Source: UBA1563 sp041671545 (GTDB taxonomy: Bacteria > Bacteroidota > Ignavibacteria > Ignavibacteriales > Ignavibacteriaceae). Taken from it: DNA of 64,000 nucleotides. The number at the start of each line of letters is the position of its first letter. The first letter of the stretch is position 1. The notes under the pieces were generated by a model. That model made no database searches. It was not told the DNA's origin and saw nothing but the letters and a program-made list of their open reading frames with translations. Positions 36,310 through 46,523 of the stretch are shown here, piece after piece. The DNA lies in the NCBI GenBank assembly GCA_041671545.1, contig JBAZBI010000001.1:496001-560000 (forward strand). The letters run 5' to 3'. The position numbers and the translations under genes were made by a program.

Positions 36310-39300
36310 TAAGAGACAAAATATCGGCATATTTACAAGGGGAAAAGAAGTTATATGTTTTCCTCGCCTCAATTTTCTTCGTGGTTATCCTTATTGGTTT
36401 CATCAGCCCTACTTTGGTACAGCACAAACGAGAAACATGGAATCATGAACTGCAAAGTAAATTAGCTAACGTTCAAAAAAAATCCATTGCGCTCTTTGAT
36501 AAAAGACAATCCTCTCTTATAGAAACAGCGAATGCGATTTTGGATTTCGCCACTGAGAACAAAAATTTGTCTTTAGGGTCACTTCACTCCATACTGATGG
36601 ATGAAAGATTTACGAACTTTCAAATTTTTCTTTTAGATTCCTCAAATACCGAAATATTCACAAATGCTCAATCAGGAATAACCGGAAAAGATATTTGGGA
36701 TACGAACGCAAAAGTAAAATCTACTTTTTTCAGATCTACTCCTCTCCTAACTCTACTTTGCTACAGTGATCAAATTTTTCTGTCGGGGAAAAAGTATAAT
36801 TTAATCACAGCAACAATTTTTGAAACCGATTATCTTGGAAAAAACATCTCTCCCCAATATAATTTTTCATCCGTGTTGGAAAATGCATTCGAGTCCGGTG
36901 TTGAAGTTTTATATTCGCCATCAAAAGCCAAATCGTTAGACGGGCGCTATTTTTCGTTTGAGATACCAAACAATCGTGGTCAAAAAATCGGTTTAATCAC
37001 CGTTGCAAAACCAACACTCAAAGCCGAACTAAAAACTTTTAAAGAGAATTCCGGCAAAGCCCAGTCTTTATTTATCATCACGGGGATAATTCTCCTTGGT
37101 CTTATTCTGAGATACGAAACGAAACAATTAAAACTTCCATTCATAAAACCGACTTTTGTACTTGTTTTTCTAGTTTTTTTACGATGGATGTTGTTTGTTC
37201 TAAATTTTCCTGCAGACTATTTTCCCGAAGGATTAACTAATCCAAATTACTTTTCTTCCGCTTTTGCTGGTGGGATAGTAAAGTCCCCGCTTGAGTTCTT
37301 ACTCACGGCTCTCTTTTTTTGCACAATAGTTTTTTACATCTATCATGTTTCAAAAAATCGAATAGATTATTTTTTAGAAGAGAGACTAAAAAATCTAAAG
37401 ATAAAATTAGGAAGTGCAATCCTCTCCATTTTGATTTTGCTCTTATCAATTCGGGGGATAGCCGCCGCCGTTAAAAGTGTGGTTTTCGATTCTTCACTCC
37501 GCTATTTTGATACTGCTGATATTATCCCGGGCGTTCCTCACCTTGTTATGCACATTGCGATTTTTTTAGTTACACTTTCTGCAATCTTACTTGTCCAGAT
37601 ACTGATTAAGATATTTTATTCGTCTTTACCAAAAACATTTTCCGAGTGGAAGAGAATAGTAATTACAGTTTTGGTATTTCTTCTCTCATCTTTTGTTTTT
37701 GTAGCAGTTCAAAAACAACCGCTTATAAGTGCGATGTTATTTGGATTTGCAACAACGTTAACATTAGTTGTTTATTTTGTTACCACAATTACTAAAACTA
37801 AAACTTTCAAATTTCTCCTCATCATTTCTTTTTCGTCTTCAATCTTAACAATTAGTTTGATGAATTTTTTTAATACTGAACTTGAAAAAGAGGAGCTTAA
37901 AAGAACGGCAATATCACTCTCCCGCCCGCAAGAAAGTTACTTGAATTTTTTACTTAACGAATCACTTTCAAAAATTGTCCATCAACCTAAATTGATTGAT
38001 TTTTATCTTTCCTCATCCACAAATTATTCGGCATTAGCCTTGGATTTGTGGCTTCAAAGTTCTTTACACGATGAAAAAGTATTATCAAGTATTACTCTCC
38101 TCGATAGGCAGAAAAAGATACTCGGATCTTTTTCTACAGGAGTTCAAGAAGAACAGCTTGTTCCACAAATTGCTCAAGCTGCTTTAACAAGAGATTTGCA
38201 AATCTTTGATATTTCGGATAAGACCAGACAGTGGCAAAAAATTTTAAGTGGAATTATTCCTATAATGGAACGAAACCAAATCATCGGTTACGCAGCATCA
38301 ACAGTTATTTTCACTCCAAAGAATTCATTAAACATTAATTCAACTGCAGCATTATTTCGTAAACCCGAACTAAATTTTCGTTCATTAAGCGAAAAGAATC
38401 TTAATGTCTTTTTGTTAGCTAAAGATAAAATTTATATTATAAGCGGCAGTGTTTTACCATCGTCGACTGACGCTGCTAGATTATTTAAATTCCTTTCTAA
38501 TAAAAAAGAGGGATGGATAAATTATGAAGGAGCTTCAGAAAATTTACTGGGATTTGGAATCGAACGTGTTAACACCGGGAATCATCCCTTTTTAGTTGTT
38601 GCACAAAAAGAAGAAGATTTTTCATTCAGCCTTTTCAACTTCTTTAAGTTGTTTATTGTTCATTCCACTTTTTTACTTTCTATCTTGCTTCTCCTTTTTG
38701 TAGCCAAATTAAAGGGGCAATTTCGTTTAACCTTCCGGTCTCAACTTTTGTTTGCGTTTTTACTGATAGCAGTTCTCCCGATTATTGCCTTAGCTGTGTA
38801 CAATAAAAATAGTGTGGAAGAAAAAAATATTTCAATGATCCAAAATTCATTAAAGGAAAAAGCAAACCTGGCTGAGAATTATTTCGAATCACAAGTAATT
38901 AATAGTAACGACAAGGATATGCGAGAAGTATTTGATGAAGCTAATAAAAATCTTCTCTTATCATTTTCTATTTTTGAAAATTCGCAGTTGTTCTATAGTT
39001 CTCAACAAAATCTCTTCGACGCAACTCTATTAAGTAGAAATATTTCTCCGTTCTTTGTGGGAAAAAGTGACCAATCTGAAAATGGTTTTTTCAGAAAACA
39101 TTTTATCGGTAGTCATGAAGTCCTTTCTTATTATAAGCCAATAACCATTGATAACCGCGAATTTCTTTTTGAGGTCAATGATTACTTCAACCAAATACCG
39201 GTTGCTTTAAATTTTATTGAGGTAAACGTCTTTTTGTTCGGAGTATATTCACTCGCCATTGTGCTAATTATAATTGTCAGTTCCCTTCTGGCGGATCAAA

Positions 39301-40124
39301 TTTCTTCACCGATCAGAAAACTTACGCGTGCAACGCGCGCCGTAGCGCATGGCGATTTGAATGTAATGCTCAATGATAATTCGATGGGGGAAATGAAAGA
39401 ATTAATAAGCGGGTTTAATATTATGACTGAGGAGTTAAGAAAAAATCAAATTGAACTTGCAGAATTGGAGCGCGAACAAGCTTGGAAAGATATGGCAAGA
39501 CAAGTTGCGCATGAGATCAAGAATCCTTTAACGCCGATGAAACTTACCTTACAACAGTTAGTGGCAATGTACCGGTCAAAATCTAAAAACTTCGATTCAC
39601 TTTTTGAAAAAGTATCGGAAACAATCTTAGCACAAATTGAAACATTAAGTCAAATCGCATCGGAGTTTTCATCCTTCGCAAAAATGCCCTCACCAAATGT
39701 TAGTCAAATTGATTTGAAAAAAGAACTGAACGAGATCATTCTGCTTTTTAATGACGAAAACATTTCGATTCAACTTACTTACACAGCCCATACGGACTTT
39801 TTTACAGGTGATGCTTCTCAATTTAAAAGAATGTTAATCAATCTCATTCGAAATTCCATCCAGGCAAATGCTGACAGGGTCAATTTCTCAATTGATGAAG
39901 ATGAAAAGTATTTATTAGTAAATGTTTCAGATAACGGGAAGGGAATTCCCGATAAATTTCTCAACAAAATTTTTAATCTGAATTTTACGACCAAATCAAC
40001 CGGGATGGGCATTGGATTAAAGTTAGCTAAAAAATTTGTTGAAAGTATAGATGGAGATATTGCAGTTAAAGAAACTTCCACAAACGGCACAACATTTTTA
40101 ATCCGATTACCCAAAGAAATCTGA
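36279..40124 (+). CDS. NtrY-like membrane sensor histidine kinase, very large
   Basis: 1281-residue kinase. GTG start at 36279 with GGGAG 5 bases upstream; no ATG is available nearby. Membrane helix at about 22-44, an extracytoplasmic segment to about 255, then a cluster of some eight helices (about 260-530). A second sensor segment, helices near 790 and 825, another extracellular loop, a helix near 970, and a HAMP region (SPIRKLTRATRAVAHGDLNV) follow. The H-box QVAHEIKNPLTPMKL is near 1075, N-box LINLIRNSIQANAD, G-boxes DNGKGIP and GMGIGLKL. The H-box is NtrY type. No response regulator is adjacent. Confidence 0.87.
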   Translation: MENFPYYYKIVRDKISAYLQGEKKLYVFLASIFFVVILIGFISPTLVQHKRETWNHELQSKLANVQKKSIALFDKRQSSLIETANAILDFATENKNLSLGSLHSILMDERFTNFQIFLLDSSNTEIFTNAQSGITGKDIWDTNAKVKSTFFRSTPLLTLLCYSDQIFLSGKKYNLITATIFETDYLGKNISPQYNFSSVLENAFESGVEVLYSPSKAKSLDGRYFSFEIPNNRGQKIGLITVAKPTLKAELKTFKENSGKAQSLFIITGIILLGLILRYETKQLKLPFIKPTFVLVFLVFLRWMLFVLNFPADYFPEGLTNPNYFSSAFAGGIVKSPLEFLLTALFFCTIVFYIYHVSKNRIDYFLEERLKNLKIKLGSAILSILILLLSIRGIAAAVKSVVFDSSLRYFDTADIIPGVPHLVMHIAIFLVTLSAILLVQILIKIFYSSLPKTFSEWKRIVITVLVFLLSSFVFVAVQKQPLISAMLFGFATTLTLVVYFVTTITKTKTFKFLLIISFSSSILTISLMNFFNTELEKEELKRTAISLSRPQESYLNFLLNESLSKIVHQPKLIDFYLSSSTNYSALALDLWLQSSLHDEKVLSSITLLDRQKKILGSFSTGVQEEQLVPQIAQAALTRDLQIFDISDKTRQWQKILSGIIPIMERNQIIGYAASTVIFTPKNSLNINSTAALFRKPELNFRSLSEKNLNVFLLAKDKIYIISGSVLPSSTDAARLFKFLSNKKEGWINYEGASENLLGFGIERVNTGNHPFLVVAQKEEDFSFSLFNFFKLFIVHSTFLLSILLLLFVAKLKGQFRLTFRSQLLFAFLLIAVLPIIALAVYNKNSVEEKNISMIQNSLKEKANLAENYFESQVINSNDKDMREVFDEANKNLLLSFSIFENSQLFYSSQQNLFDATLLSRNISPFFVGKSDQSENGFFRKHFIGSHEVLSYYKPITIDNREFLFEVNDYFNQIPVALNFIEVNVFLFGVYSLAIVLIIIVSSLLADQISSPIRKLTRATRAVAHGDLNVMLNDNSMGEMKELISGFNIMTEELRKNQIELAELEREQAWKDMARQVAHEIKNPLTPMKLTLQQLVAMYRSKSKNFDSLFEKVSETILAQIETLSQIASEFSSFAKMPSPNVSQIDLKKELNEIILLFNDENISIQLTYTAHTDFFTGDASQFKRMLINLIRNSIQANADRVNFSIDEDEKYLLVNVSDNGKGIPDKFLNKIFNLNFTTKSTGMGIGLKLAKKFVESIDGDIAVKETSTNGTTFLIRLPKEI

Positions 40125-40128
40125 ACAA

Positions 40129-43100
40129 ATGTCATCAACTTATTTAACCGAGGATCAAAAAAATGCTCTTGAAATAAAGAGGCATGTTACACTAACTGCA
40201 AACGCAGGTTCCGGAAAAACATTTGTTCTCACTCAGCGTTTTCTTGAAATTCTTTTAAAAACTAACACTTCGCTTAAACAAATCGCTGCAATTACTTTTA
40301 CTGATAAAGCTGCAGGAGAATTATATACAAAAATCTCCAAAAGTATTTTGGAGGCTTCATTAAAGGCTGAAAGTAAAAACGAGCGTTTGAAATTTGAACA
40401 ATTAAGAAAACAATTAGTCTCTGCCAACATTTCGACGATCCATTCTTTCTGCACACAAATTTTACGCGAGTTCCCGATTGAAGCCGGGATTGATGCTAAT
40501 TTTTCTCCGATTAACTCTTTACTTTCAAAAGAGCTTATCAATCTCTCACTGAATGAAGCAATTAGAACCTTTGAACGAAGTGATGAGAAAAACGTTGTAC
40601 TTAAATGGCTCATCAGAATTTTCGGTTCTGTACAAAGTTTAGCAGCACAACTTGAACAAGCGATAAACCACCGTAACTCAGTAATTGAATTATCTAAAAA
40701 TATTTATAATAAAAAGCCGGGTGATATTGCTCAATTTTTTAATGCGAAACTTGAATCCTATATCTCCAAAATCTTTCTTGCTCAAATTGATCAGATACTT
40801 TTCCATGTTGACCGAGTAAATTCATTCGCGTTAAAAAAGGATTCCACCATCGCTGAAGACATAAGTGAAATGCTTCAGCAAATAAAAAGTAAGACTGCCC
40901 CACTCGATGTTTTCATAATACTGATCTTGATGAAAAATAATATTTTAACAAGTGGATTGACGGTTCGGAAGGACGGTTATTTGGGAAGAAAAGTGCCGCC
41001 GGAATTGCTCGAGGATATTATGGCGATAGAAAAATACTTTACACAAATTGCAGAATTTGAAAATTTTTCTACCGATCCAATACTTCATGAGCAACTTGCT
41101 GTTTTCGGCAAAAACTTTCTCCTGCTGTTCAACTCTGTTTTGGAGATTTATGAGAACAAAAAATATGAAATGGGTTATCTCGATTTCGAGGACATTCTTA
41201 TCAAAACAAAAAATGTTCTTGAACTTCCGGATGTACGACAGAAACTTTCTCAAAAGTATCACTATTTAATGGTAGACGAATACCAGGACACAAATGAAAT
41301 TCAGTACGAAATCTTTCTTCCGATATTGGAAAGATTAAAAACGGGGAATCTTTTTGTAGTTGGAGATGAGAAACAGAGCATTTACAAATTTCGAGATGCA
41401 GAACTCTCAGTTTTTACAAAAACGAGAAATGATATCAATGCAGAGGAAGGGCTAAGTTTAATCCTTCCGGCGAGTTTTAGGATGGCACCGATGCTTTGTG
41501 CATTTACAAATCATCTCTTTCGAAATTTATTTACTGAAGCAAATCCCCTTTTTAATGAAGTTTCGCACACCGATTTAATCTGTGCAAAAAAAGAAAATCT
41601 TGACGCATCGATAGAAATTTTACTCGCGGAAGAAAAAAAGGATGAAACTTCGGATTCTGAATCAGAGCTGGTTACAAATAAAATTGTATCGCTCATTTCC
41701 AGTAACAAATCAGAAGTAAAACTTGGCGACATAGCAATCCTCTGTAGAAAACGGAGCTCATTCGCAGCACTCGAAAAAACTTTTTTGAAATTCGATTTGC
41801 CGTATATTATTTGGGAAGGGAAAGGATTTTATCAGCAGCAAATAATCTATGATTTTTACAATTACATCTCTTTTTTAGCAAACACTTCGGATGAAACTGC
41901 ATTAGTAGGAATTTTACGATCTCCATTTTTCTTCCTTTCGGACTCAGAGATTTTAGCGATCAGTTTAAAACATGGAGATAACTTCTGGAATAAATTAATT
42001 TTATCTGCAAAAAATGATGAACATCTTTCTGCGCTTGTTTCGATTCTCTTTAAGCATAAGAATACTATGCAGTCCGCCGATATGGTTACTTTGCTTCGCA
42101 CAATTAGCGAAGAGACAAATTATCTTTCGGTAATCGCAGCAAGAGAGCAGGGGCAAAAAGAACTTGCCAATTTTGAAAAGCTTATTCAAGTCACCCGAAA
42201 CTTTTTTAAGCAGGGATTCCGAAATGTTTTTGATTATCTCAACTACTTGAAAGAAGCAATAGCCGATGTTGCCGAAGAAGGACAAGCTCAAGTTTCACTT
42301 GACGAAAACGCAATAAAAATAATGACTGTGCATCAAGCAAAAGGATTGGAATTTAAAACGGTTTTTATTTTTGATTGTAACAAAGAAGGAGCCTCCGGTA
42401 ATCTTAATGCAAAAACCCTTGAAGTAAATAAAGAATTTGGACTGATGGCAAAACTTCCGGTAGAAAATAATTTTTCCGGGAAGTATGTTACGCCTCCAAT
42501 TGTCGATCTTCATAATTTTCTTGAAGCCAAAAAAGAAGTTGCAGAATTGAAACGCCTCTTTTATGTAGCAATTACGCGTGCAAAAAATTATCTCTATTTT
42601 TCCGCCACGATCAAACCAAAGGCAAGATTCCATCAAAAGAGTTTTCTTTATCTTTTAAGTCAAGGATTAATCTCTGATTTTACTGAAACTCATGTTTCGA
42701 ATAGTATTGATTTGGTATTCCTTGAGCAAAATGAAAACAGGGAAATAAAAGCAGCTAAACCGGTAGAATTTGATGTGAACATTGTAAAGGAAATTTCTCA
42801 TGCAGAAAATTTCAAAAGAGAAAAAAAACCTTCATCGGAAAATTATAATGTCAATCTTTCAAAAATTATTGACGTTCAAAAAGAAGAAATTATTTCAGCC
42901 TCAAAAGTTGCGATATACAATCAGTGTCCGACAAAGTATCTACTGACTTATGAATATGGGTACAATGAGTTATATGATGCATATAAAAAGCAAAAGTTTG
43001 AGAATCATCAACAGAAATCCAATTATGAGTTTGAAACCTTGGAGCCTGGCGATAACCTTCAGCCGACTGTGACAAATGATAATTACACAGCTAAGGTTAT

Positions 43101-43722
43101 TTCGGCTGAAACGAAAGGGAAACTGATCCATTCTATCTTGGAAAAAGATTTACCAGTTGAAGGAATTGAACCATTTCTTCTAAAATATTTCAGCACTCAA
43201 AAGTTGGAACAGTCTCAAGAACTGATTAAGAATTTTCAAACGATGTTAATTAATGAGCTGACGAATTTTTATTCTTCTGAAACCTACACGAAGTTAAAAC
43301 AACAAAATGATTATAAAAATGAGTTCCAGGTTTACCTAAAGGAAAAAGATTTTTATCTTTTTGGAATAATAGACAAAGTGATTTTTTCTGATCAAACCAT
43401 AACCATTGTTGATTACAAAACCGACAATGTTTCGGTGGAAGAGCTTCAAGGTCGGGCACAAGATTATTTTCTACAGTTAACTTTTTATGCGTTCATTCTG
43501 AAAAAATTATTCCCGGAGAAAGAAGGGATTTCACTTCAGATTGTTTTTACAAAATTTCCAGATGAATTATTTACTCATCATGTCACTGATAGTGAACTTA
43601 TCCAACTTGAGTCGTTTGTAATTGAAATGACAGACAAAATAAGAAAGAAAGAATTCTCAAGATCGCTTTATCATTGTAAGCAATGCCATTTCGCCGATAA
43701 CCGGAATAGTTGTATTTTTTAG
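40129..43722 (+). CDS. AddA-like UvrD helicase fused to PD-(D/E)XK nuclease
   Basis: 1197-residue superfamily 1A helicase-nuclease for double-strand-break end processing. Walker A ANAGSGKT at 24-31, AAITFTDKAAGELY, Walker B LMVDEYQDTNEIQYE, motif III VVGDEKQSIYKFRDAE, motif VI RLFYVAITRAKNYLYFS. The C-terminal nuclease has GIIDKVIF and VDYKTD near 1093. The nuclease part is bracketed by YNQCPTKYLLTYEY near 929 and CKQCHFADNRNSC at the extreme C-terminus, a four-cysteine layout like the Fe-S nuclease of AddB/Cas4. No AddB partner is adjacent. Starts 5 bases after the kinase stop. Confidence 0.88.
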   Translation: MSSTYLTEDQKNALEIKRHVTLTANAGSGKTFVLTQRFLEILLKTNTSLKQIAAITFTDKAAGELYTKISKSILEASLKAESKNERLKFEQLRKQLVSANISTIHSFCTQILREFPIEAGIDANFSPINSLLSKELINLSLNEAIRTFERSDEKNVVLKWLIRIFGSVQSLAAQLEQAINHRNSVIELSKNIYNKKPGDIAQFFNAKLESYISKIFLAQIDQILFHVDRVNSFALKKDSTIAEDISEMLQQIKSKTAPLDVFIILILMKNNILTSGLTVRKDGYLGRKVPPELLEDIMAIEKYFTQIAEFENFSTDPILHEQLAVFGKNFLLLFNSVLEIYENKKYEMGYLDFEDILIKTKNVLELPDVRQKLSQKYHYLMVDEYQDTNEIQYEIFLPILERLKTGNLFVVGDEKQSIYKFRDAELSVFTKTRNDINAEEGLSLILPASFRMAPMLCAFTNHLFRNLFTEANPLFNEVSHTDLICAKKENLDASIEILLAEEKKDETSDSESELVTNKIVSLISSNKSEVKLGDIAILCRKRSSFAALEKTFLKFDLPYIIWEGKGFYQQQIIYDFYNYISFLANTSDETALVGILRSPFFFLSDSEILAISLKHGDNFWNKLILSAKNDEHLSALVSILFKHKNTMQSADMVTLLRTISEETNYLSVIAAREQGQKELANFEKLIQVTRNFFKQGFRNVFDYLNYLKEAIADVAEEGQAQVSLDENAIKIMTVHQAKGLEFKTVFIFDCNKEGASGNLNAKTLEVNKEFGLMAKLPVENNFSGKYVTPPIVDLHNFLEAKKEVAELKRLFYVAITRAKNYLYFSATIKPKARFHQKSFLYLLSQGLISDFTETHVSNSIDLVFLEQNENREIKAAKPVEFDVNIVKEISHAENFKREKKPSSENYNVNLSKIIDVQKEEIISASKVAIYNQCPTKYLLTYEYGYNELYDAYKKQKFENHQQKSNYEFETLEPGDNLQPTVTNDNYTAKVISAETKGKLIHSILEKDLPVEGIEPFLLKYFSTQKLEQSQELIKNFQTMLINELTNFYSSETYTKLKQQNDYKNEFQVYLKEKDFYLFGIIDKVIFSDQTITIVDYKTDNVSVEELQGRAQDYFLQLTFYAFILKKLFPEKEGISLQIVFTKFPDELFTHHVTDSELIQLESFVIEMTDKIRKKEFSRSLYHCKQCHFADNRNSCIF

Positions 43723-43764
43723 ATAAAATAAAGTGAAATTAATTAAACGATACTCTGAGGTATT

Positions 43765-44796
43765 ATGAAATTTTTTTACATCATAGCTGTCTCCCTTTTG
43801 TTCTATGCCGGTTGCTCATCAAAACCTGATATATATTACGAGACTCCCCGTGAATTGACAGATGAAATATCAACAACAACATTCATCGAAACATATGCAC
43901 CATATTTAAAGGACATTACTTTTTTCATCGATCCCGGTCATGGCGGCGAAGACCGCAAAAATAAAGGATCAAAAGGACTTGCAATCGAAGCTGATGTGAA
44001 TCTTCGAGTTGGTCTTGCACTAAGAAGCTTTATTAAATCAACTGGTGCAAAAGTTATCATGTCCCGGGATAAGGATACCACTATAGCACTAAAAGATAGA
44101 TCTCTTCTTGCCAATAAAAGCGACGCCGATATTTTTATCAGCATCCATAGTAATGCACCGGGTCAAGATGGAGATAATTCCACAAATTTCACTTCCACTT
44201 ATTATCATGCTACCGAATCCGACTATGAGTACGAACCAATGGAGAGGGATTTAGCAAAATATATTCAACGTGATTTAGCGTATGCAATGCGTAATTCCGG
44301 TGGTCCAGGTTCGTTCGATGGCACTTATTCCGATTATCATATTTATCCGAAGCAAGGATTTTCCGTTCTTCGTTTAACAACAATTCCTTCCATTTTAGTT
44401 GAAGCCGGTTTTCACACAAGTACTTGGGAGGAGCCACGTTTAGCTTCTGAAGATTTTAATAGAGTGGAAGCCTGGGGCATTTTTAAAGGACTCTGCCGCT
44501 ATTTCAAAGCAGGAATTCCCAAAATCAGATTTGAAGATCAAACAACTAAAGGGAAAAAACAATTGGTGACGTACTCTATTTTAGATTCAGTTTCAATTGA
44601 TCCGAAATCAATAAAAGTTTTTGTGGATTCAACTGAAACAAGTGAGTATACTTTTAATGAAAAAGAAAAATCCATTGCGATAGAATTACCGAAATTAATA
44701 AACGAAGAAAAATCGATTAGAATTATTGCTGCCAATAAAAACGGAAATTTCTCTTTTCCATTTACCGATATTGTAACTGATAAATTACCAAGATAA
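43765..44796 (+). CDS. N-acetylmuramoyl-L-alanine amidase, lipoprotein
   Basis: Amidase_3 zinc enzyme that cleaves the MurNAc-L-Ala bond. Lipoprotein signal MKFFYIIAVSLLFYAGCSS. Zinc and catalytic motifs: FIDPGHGGEDRKN (His), NLRVGLALRSFIKSTGAKV with the preceding IEADVN (Glu), ISIHSNAPG (His), and VEAGFHTS near the C-terminal side (catalytic Glu). The last 80 residues form an extra domain. Twelve bases upstream of the SpmA-SpmB gene. Confidence 0.92.
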   Translation: MKFFYIIAVSLLFYAGCSSKPDIYYETPRELTDEISTTTFIETYAPYLKDITFFIDPGHGGEDRKNKGSKGLAIEADVNLRVGLALRSFIKSTGAKVIMSRDKDTTIALKDRSLLANKSDADIFISIHSNAPGQDGDNSTNFTSTYYHATESDYEYEPMERDLAKYIQRDLAYAMRNSGGPGSFDGTYSDYHIYPKQGFSVLRLTTIPSILVEAGFHTSTWEEPRLASEDFNRVEAWGIFKGLCRYFKAGIPKIRFEDQTTKGKKQLVTYSILDSVSIDPKSIKVFVDSTETSEYTFNEKEKSIAIELPKLINEEKSIRIIAANKNGNFSFPFTDIVTDKLPR

Positions 44797-44808
44797 AAGG
44801 GTCCAACT

Positions 44809-46443
44809 ATGCTTAATTATGTCTGGATAGGGTTAATCTTTCTCGGTTTGGCTGCGGCTATTTCTACAGATATTTCGGAACAAGCATCCAACAAATATCA
44901 AAAGGGAAATCCACTTAATGCAGAATTGCGAATTGAGGATTCAACTACCGCGACATCTTCACTTCAAAACAAAAATGTTATTGTGCAAATACGAGGAGCA
45001 GATTTTTCTACCTTTTATAATGAAAAGATAAAAGGGGTTATCTCCTTTAAAACGCAACTAAGTACAAAAAACAAAAGCGGATATTATCAAGTCTTATTTC
45101 TTACAAGCGATGCATCTCCCGCGATTTGGAAAAAAATGGCTAAAGTAAATGGGGAAGAAAATGATCTTACCGCAAAAATTAAAATTGCTAAACAGCTTTC
45201 GCCCAATGTTTATCAGTGTCAAATAGTTCTTGAAGAGATATCTATTGTTAAAATAAAAGAAGTGACAACCTCGGTTTTGGATTATGCCGAAACAGCGGTT
45301 AAAATTGCTCTAGGACTGATTGGCATTATGGCGTTGTGGCTCGGCATAATGAAAATTGCAGAGGAGTCGGGACTTATAAATCATTTGGCAAAAGGATTAA
45401 AACCGATAACAAAATTTCTTTTTCCTGAAATTCCCGGCGATCATCCCGCAATTGGTGCGATGATCATGAACATTTCGGCAAATTTTCTAGGATTGGGAAA
45501 TGCTGCGACTCCTTTCGGACTAAAGGCAATGGAAGAATTGGATAAACTTAATCCCAACAAAGGAACCGCAACTAATGCGATGTGTACTTTCCTTGCTATT
45601 AACACAGCAGGAATGACACTCATCCCGGCAACTGCGATAGCGCTTCGCGCATCAGCAGGCAGTGCAGAACCGGCAATAATAATTGGAACTTCACTTGTCG
45701 GTTCAACATGTGCAACAATCGTGGGAATTAGTGCCGCAAAAATATTGGAAAAATTTCCAATCAATTCGAAAGAATTTTTCTCATGGTTAAAAGGTAACAG
45801 TAAATTTCTTTTGATCTTCGGTTCAATATTGTTAGTTGCAATTCTTGCGCTTTCCACTAACATTCTTTCTCCCGTAAAAAATATTTTTTCTTTCGTAACT
45901 CCCGAAGCATTTAAGAATTTTATACAGTTTGTTTCAGCGGTAGCTATTCCTGCAATAATACTTGTTTTTCTTTTATTCGGATTTATCAAAAAAGTAAAAG
46001 TCTACGAGGTTTTTGTTGAAGGAGCAAAAGAGGGATTTAATGTAGCGATAAGAATAATTCCTTATTTAGTGGCAATGCTAATGGCAATCGGAATTTTTCG
46101 TGCCGGTGGAGCGATGGAATGGTTGATTTTTGCACTGCGTCCTGTTACTTCTTTAATCGGTTTACCTCCTGAAGTTTTACCGATGGCTATTATGCGCCCC
46201 CTTTCCGGCAGCGGTTCTCTCGGCATTATGGCAGAAACAATGGCGGTGCATGGTCCGGATTCATTTATCGGAATTTTAACTTCCACTTTTTTCGGCAGTT
46301 CTGAAACTACTTTTTATGTGTTGGCAGTTTACTTTGGTGCAGTTAATATTAAAAGAACCCGTCATGCTTTAGCAGCAGGACTTTTAGCAGATATAGCCGG
46401 AGTTTTAGGAGCGTTGTTCATTGTAAAACTATTATTTGGATAA
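44809..46443 (+). CDS. SpmA-SpmB fusion (nucleoside-recognition/Gate domain) membrane protein
   Basis: 544-residue polytopic protein. The N-terminal signal/membrane helix precedes a soluble region (about 30-150). The SpmA-like half (about 155-320) contains SANFLGLGNAATPFGLKAM and NAMCTFLAINTAGMTLIPAT. The SpmB-like half (about 375-544) contains RIIPYLVAMLMAIGIFRAGG and MRPLSGSGSLGIMAET, then FFGSSETTFYVLAVYFG. In Bacillus the two halves are separate spore-maturation proteins; fused forms occur in non-sporulating bacteria, transport role unproven. Co-operonic with the amidase, suggesting envelope work. Confidence 0.88.
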   Translation: MLNYVWIGLIFLGLAAAISTDISEQASNKYQKGNPLNAELRIEDSTTATSSLQNKNVIVQIRGADFSTFYNEKIKGVISFKTQLSTKNKSGYYQVLFLTSDASPAIWKKMAKVNGEENDLTAKIKIAKQLSPNVYQCQIVLEEISIVKIKEVTTSVLDYAETAVKIALGLIGIMALWLGIMKIAEESGLINHLAKGLKPITKFLFPEIPGDHPAIGAMIMNISANFLGLGNAATPFGLKAMEELDKLNPNKGTATNAMCTFLAINTAGMTLIPATAIALRASAGSAEPAIIIGTSLVGSTCATIVGISAAKILEKFPINSKEFFSWLKGNSKFLLIFGSILLVAILALSTNILSPVKNIFSFVTPEAFKNFIQFVSAVAIPAIILVFLLFGFIKKVKVYEVFVEGAKEGFNVAIRIIPYLVAMLMAIGIFRAGGAMEWLIFALRPVTSLIGLPPEVLPMAIMRPLSGSGSLGIMAETMAVHGPDSFIGILTSTFFGSSETTFYVLAVYFGAVNIKRTRHALAAGLLADIAGVLGALFIVKLLFG

Positions 46444-46469
46444 GTGAAAGAATAATTTTGGTAGACAAA

Positions 46470-46497
46470 AAAAGGGATGTTTTTAACGTCCCTTTTT
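46470..46497. terminator. Bidirectional terminator between spmAB fusion and ompA paralogue 1
   Basis: AAAGGGATGT pairs with ACGTCCCTTT (one G-T pair) around a short loop; T-runs lie on both sides. Serves both convergent genes. Confidence 0.85.
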
Positions 46498-46523
46498 AAT
46501 TTATTCGAGGAATAACTTTTAGA

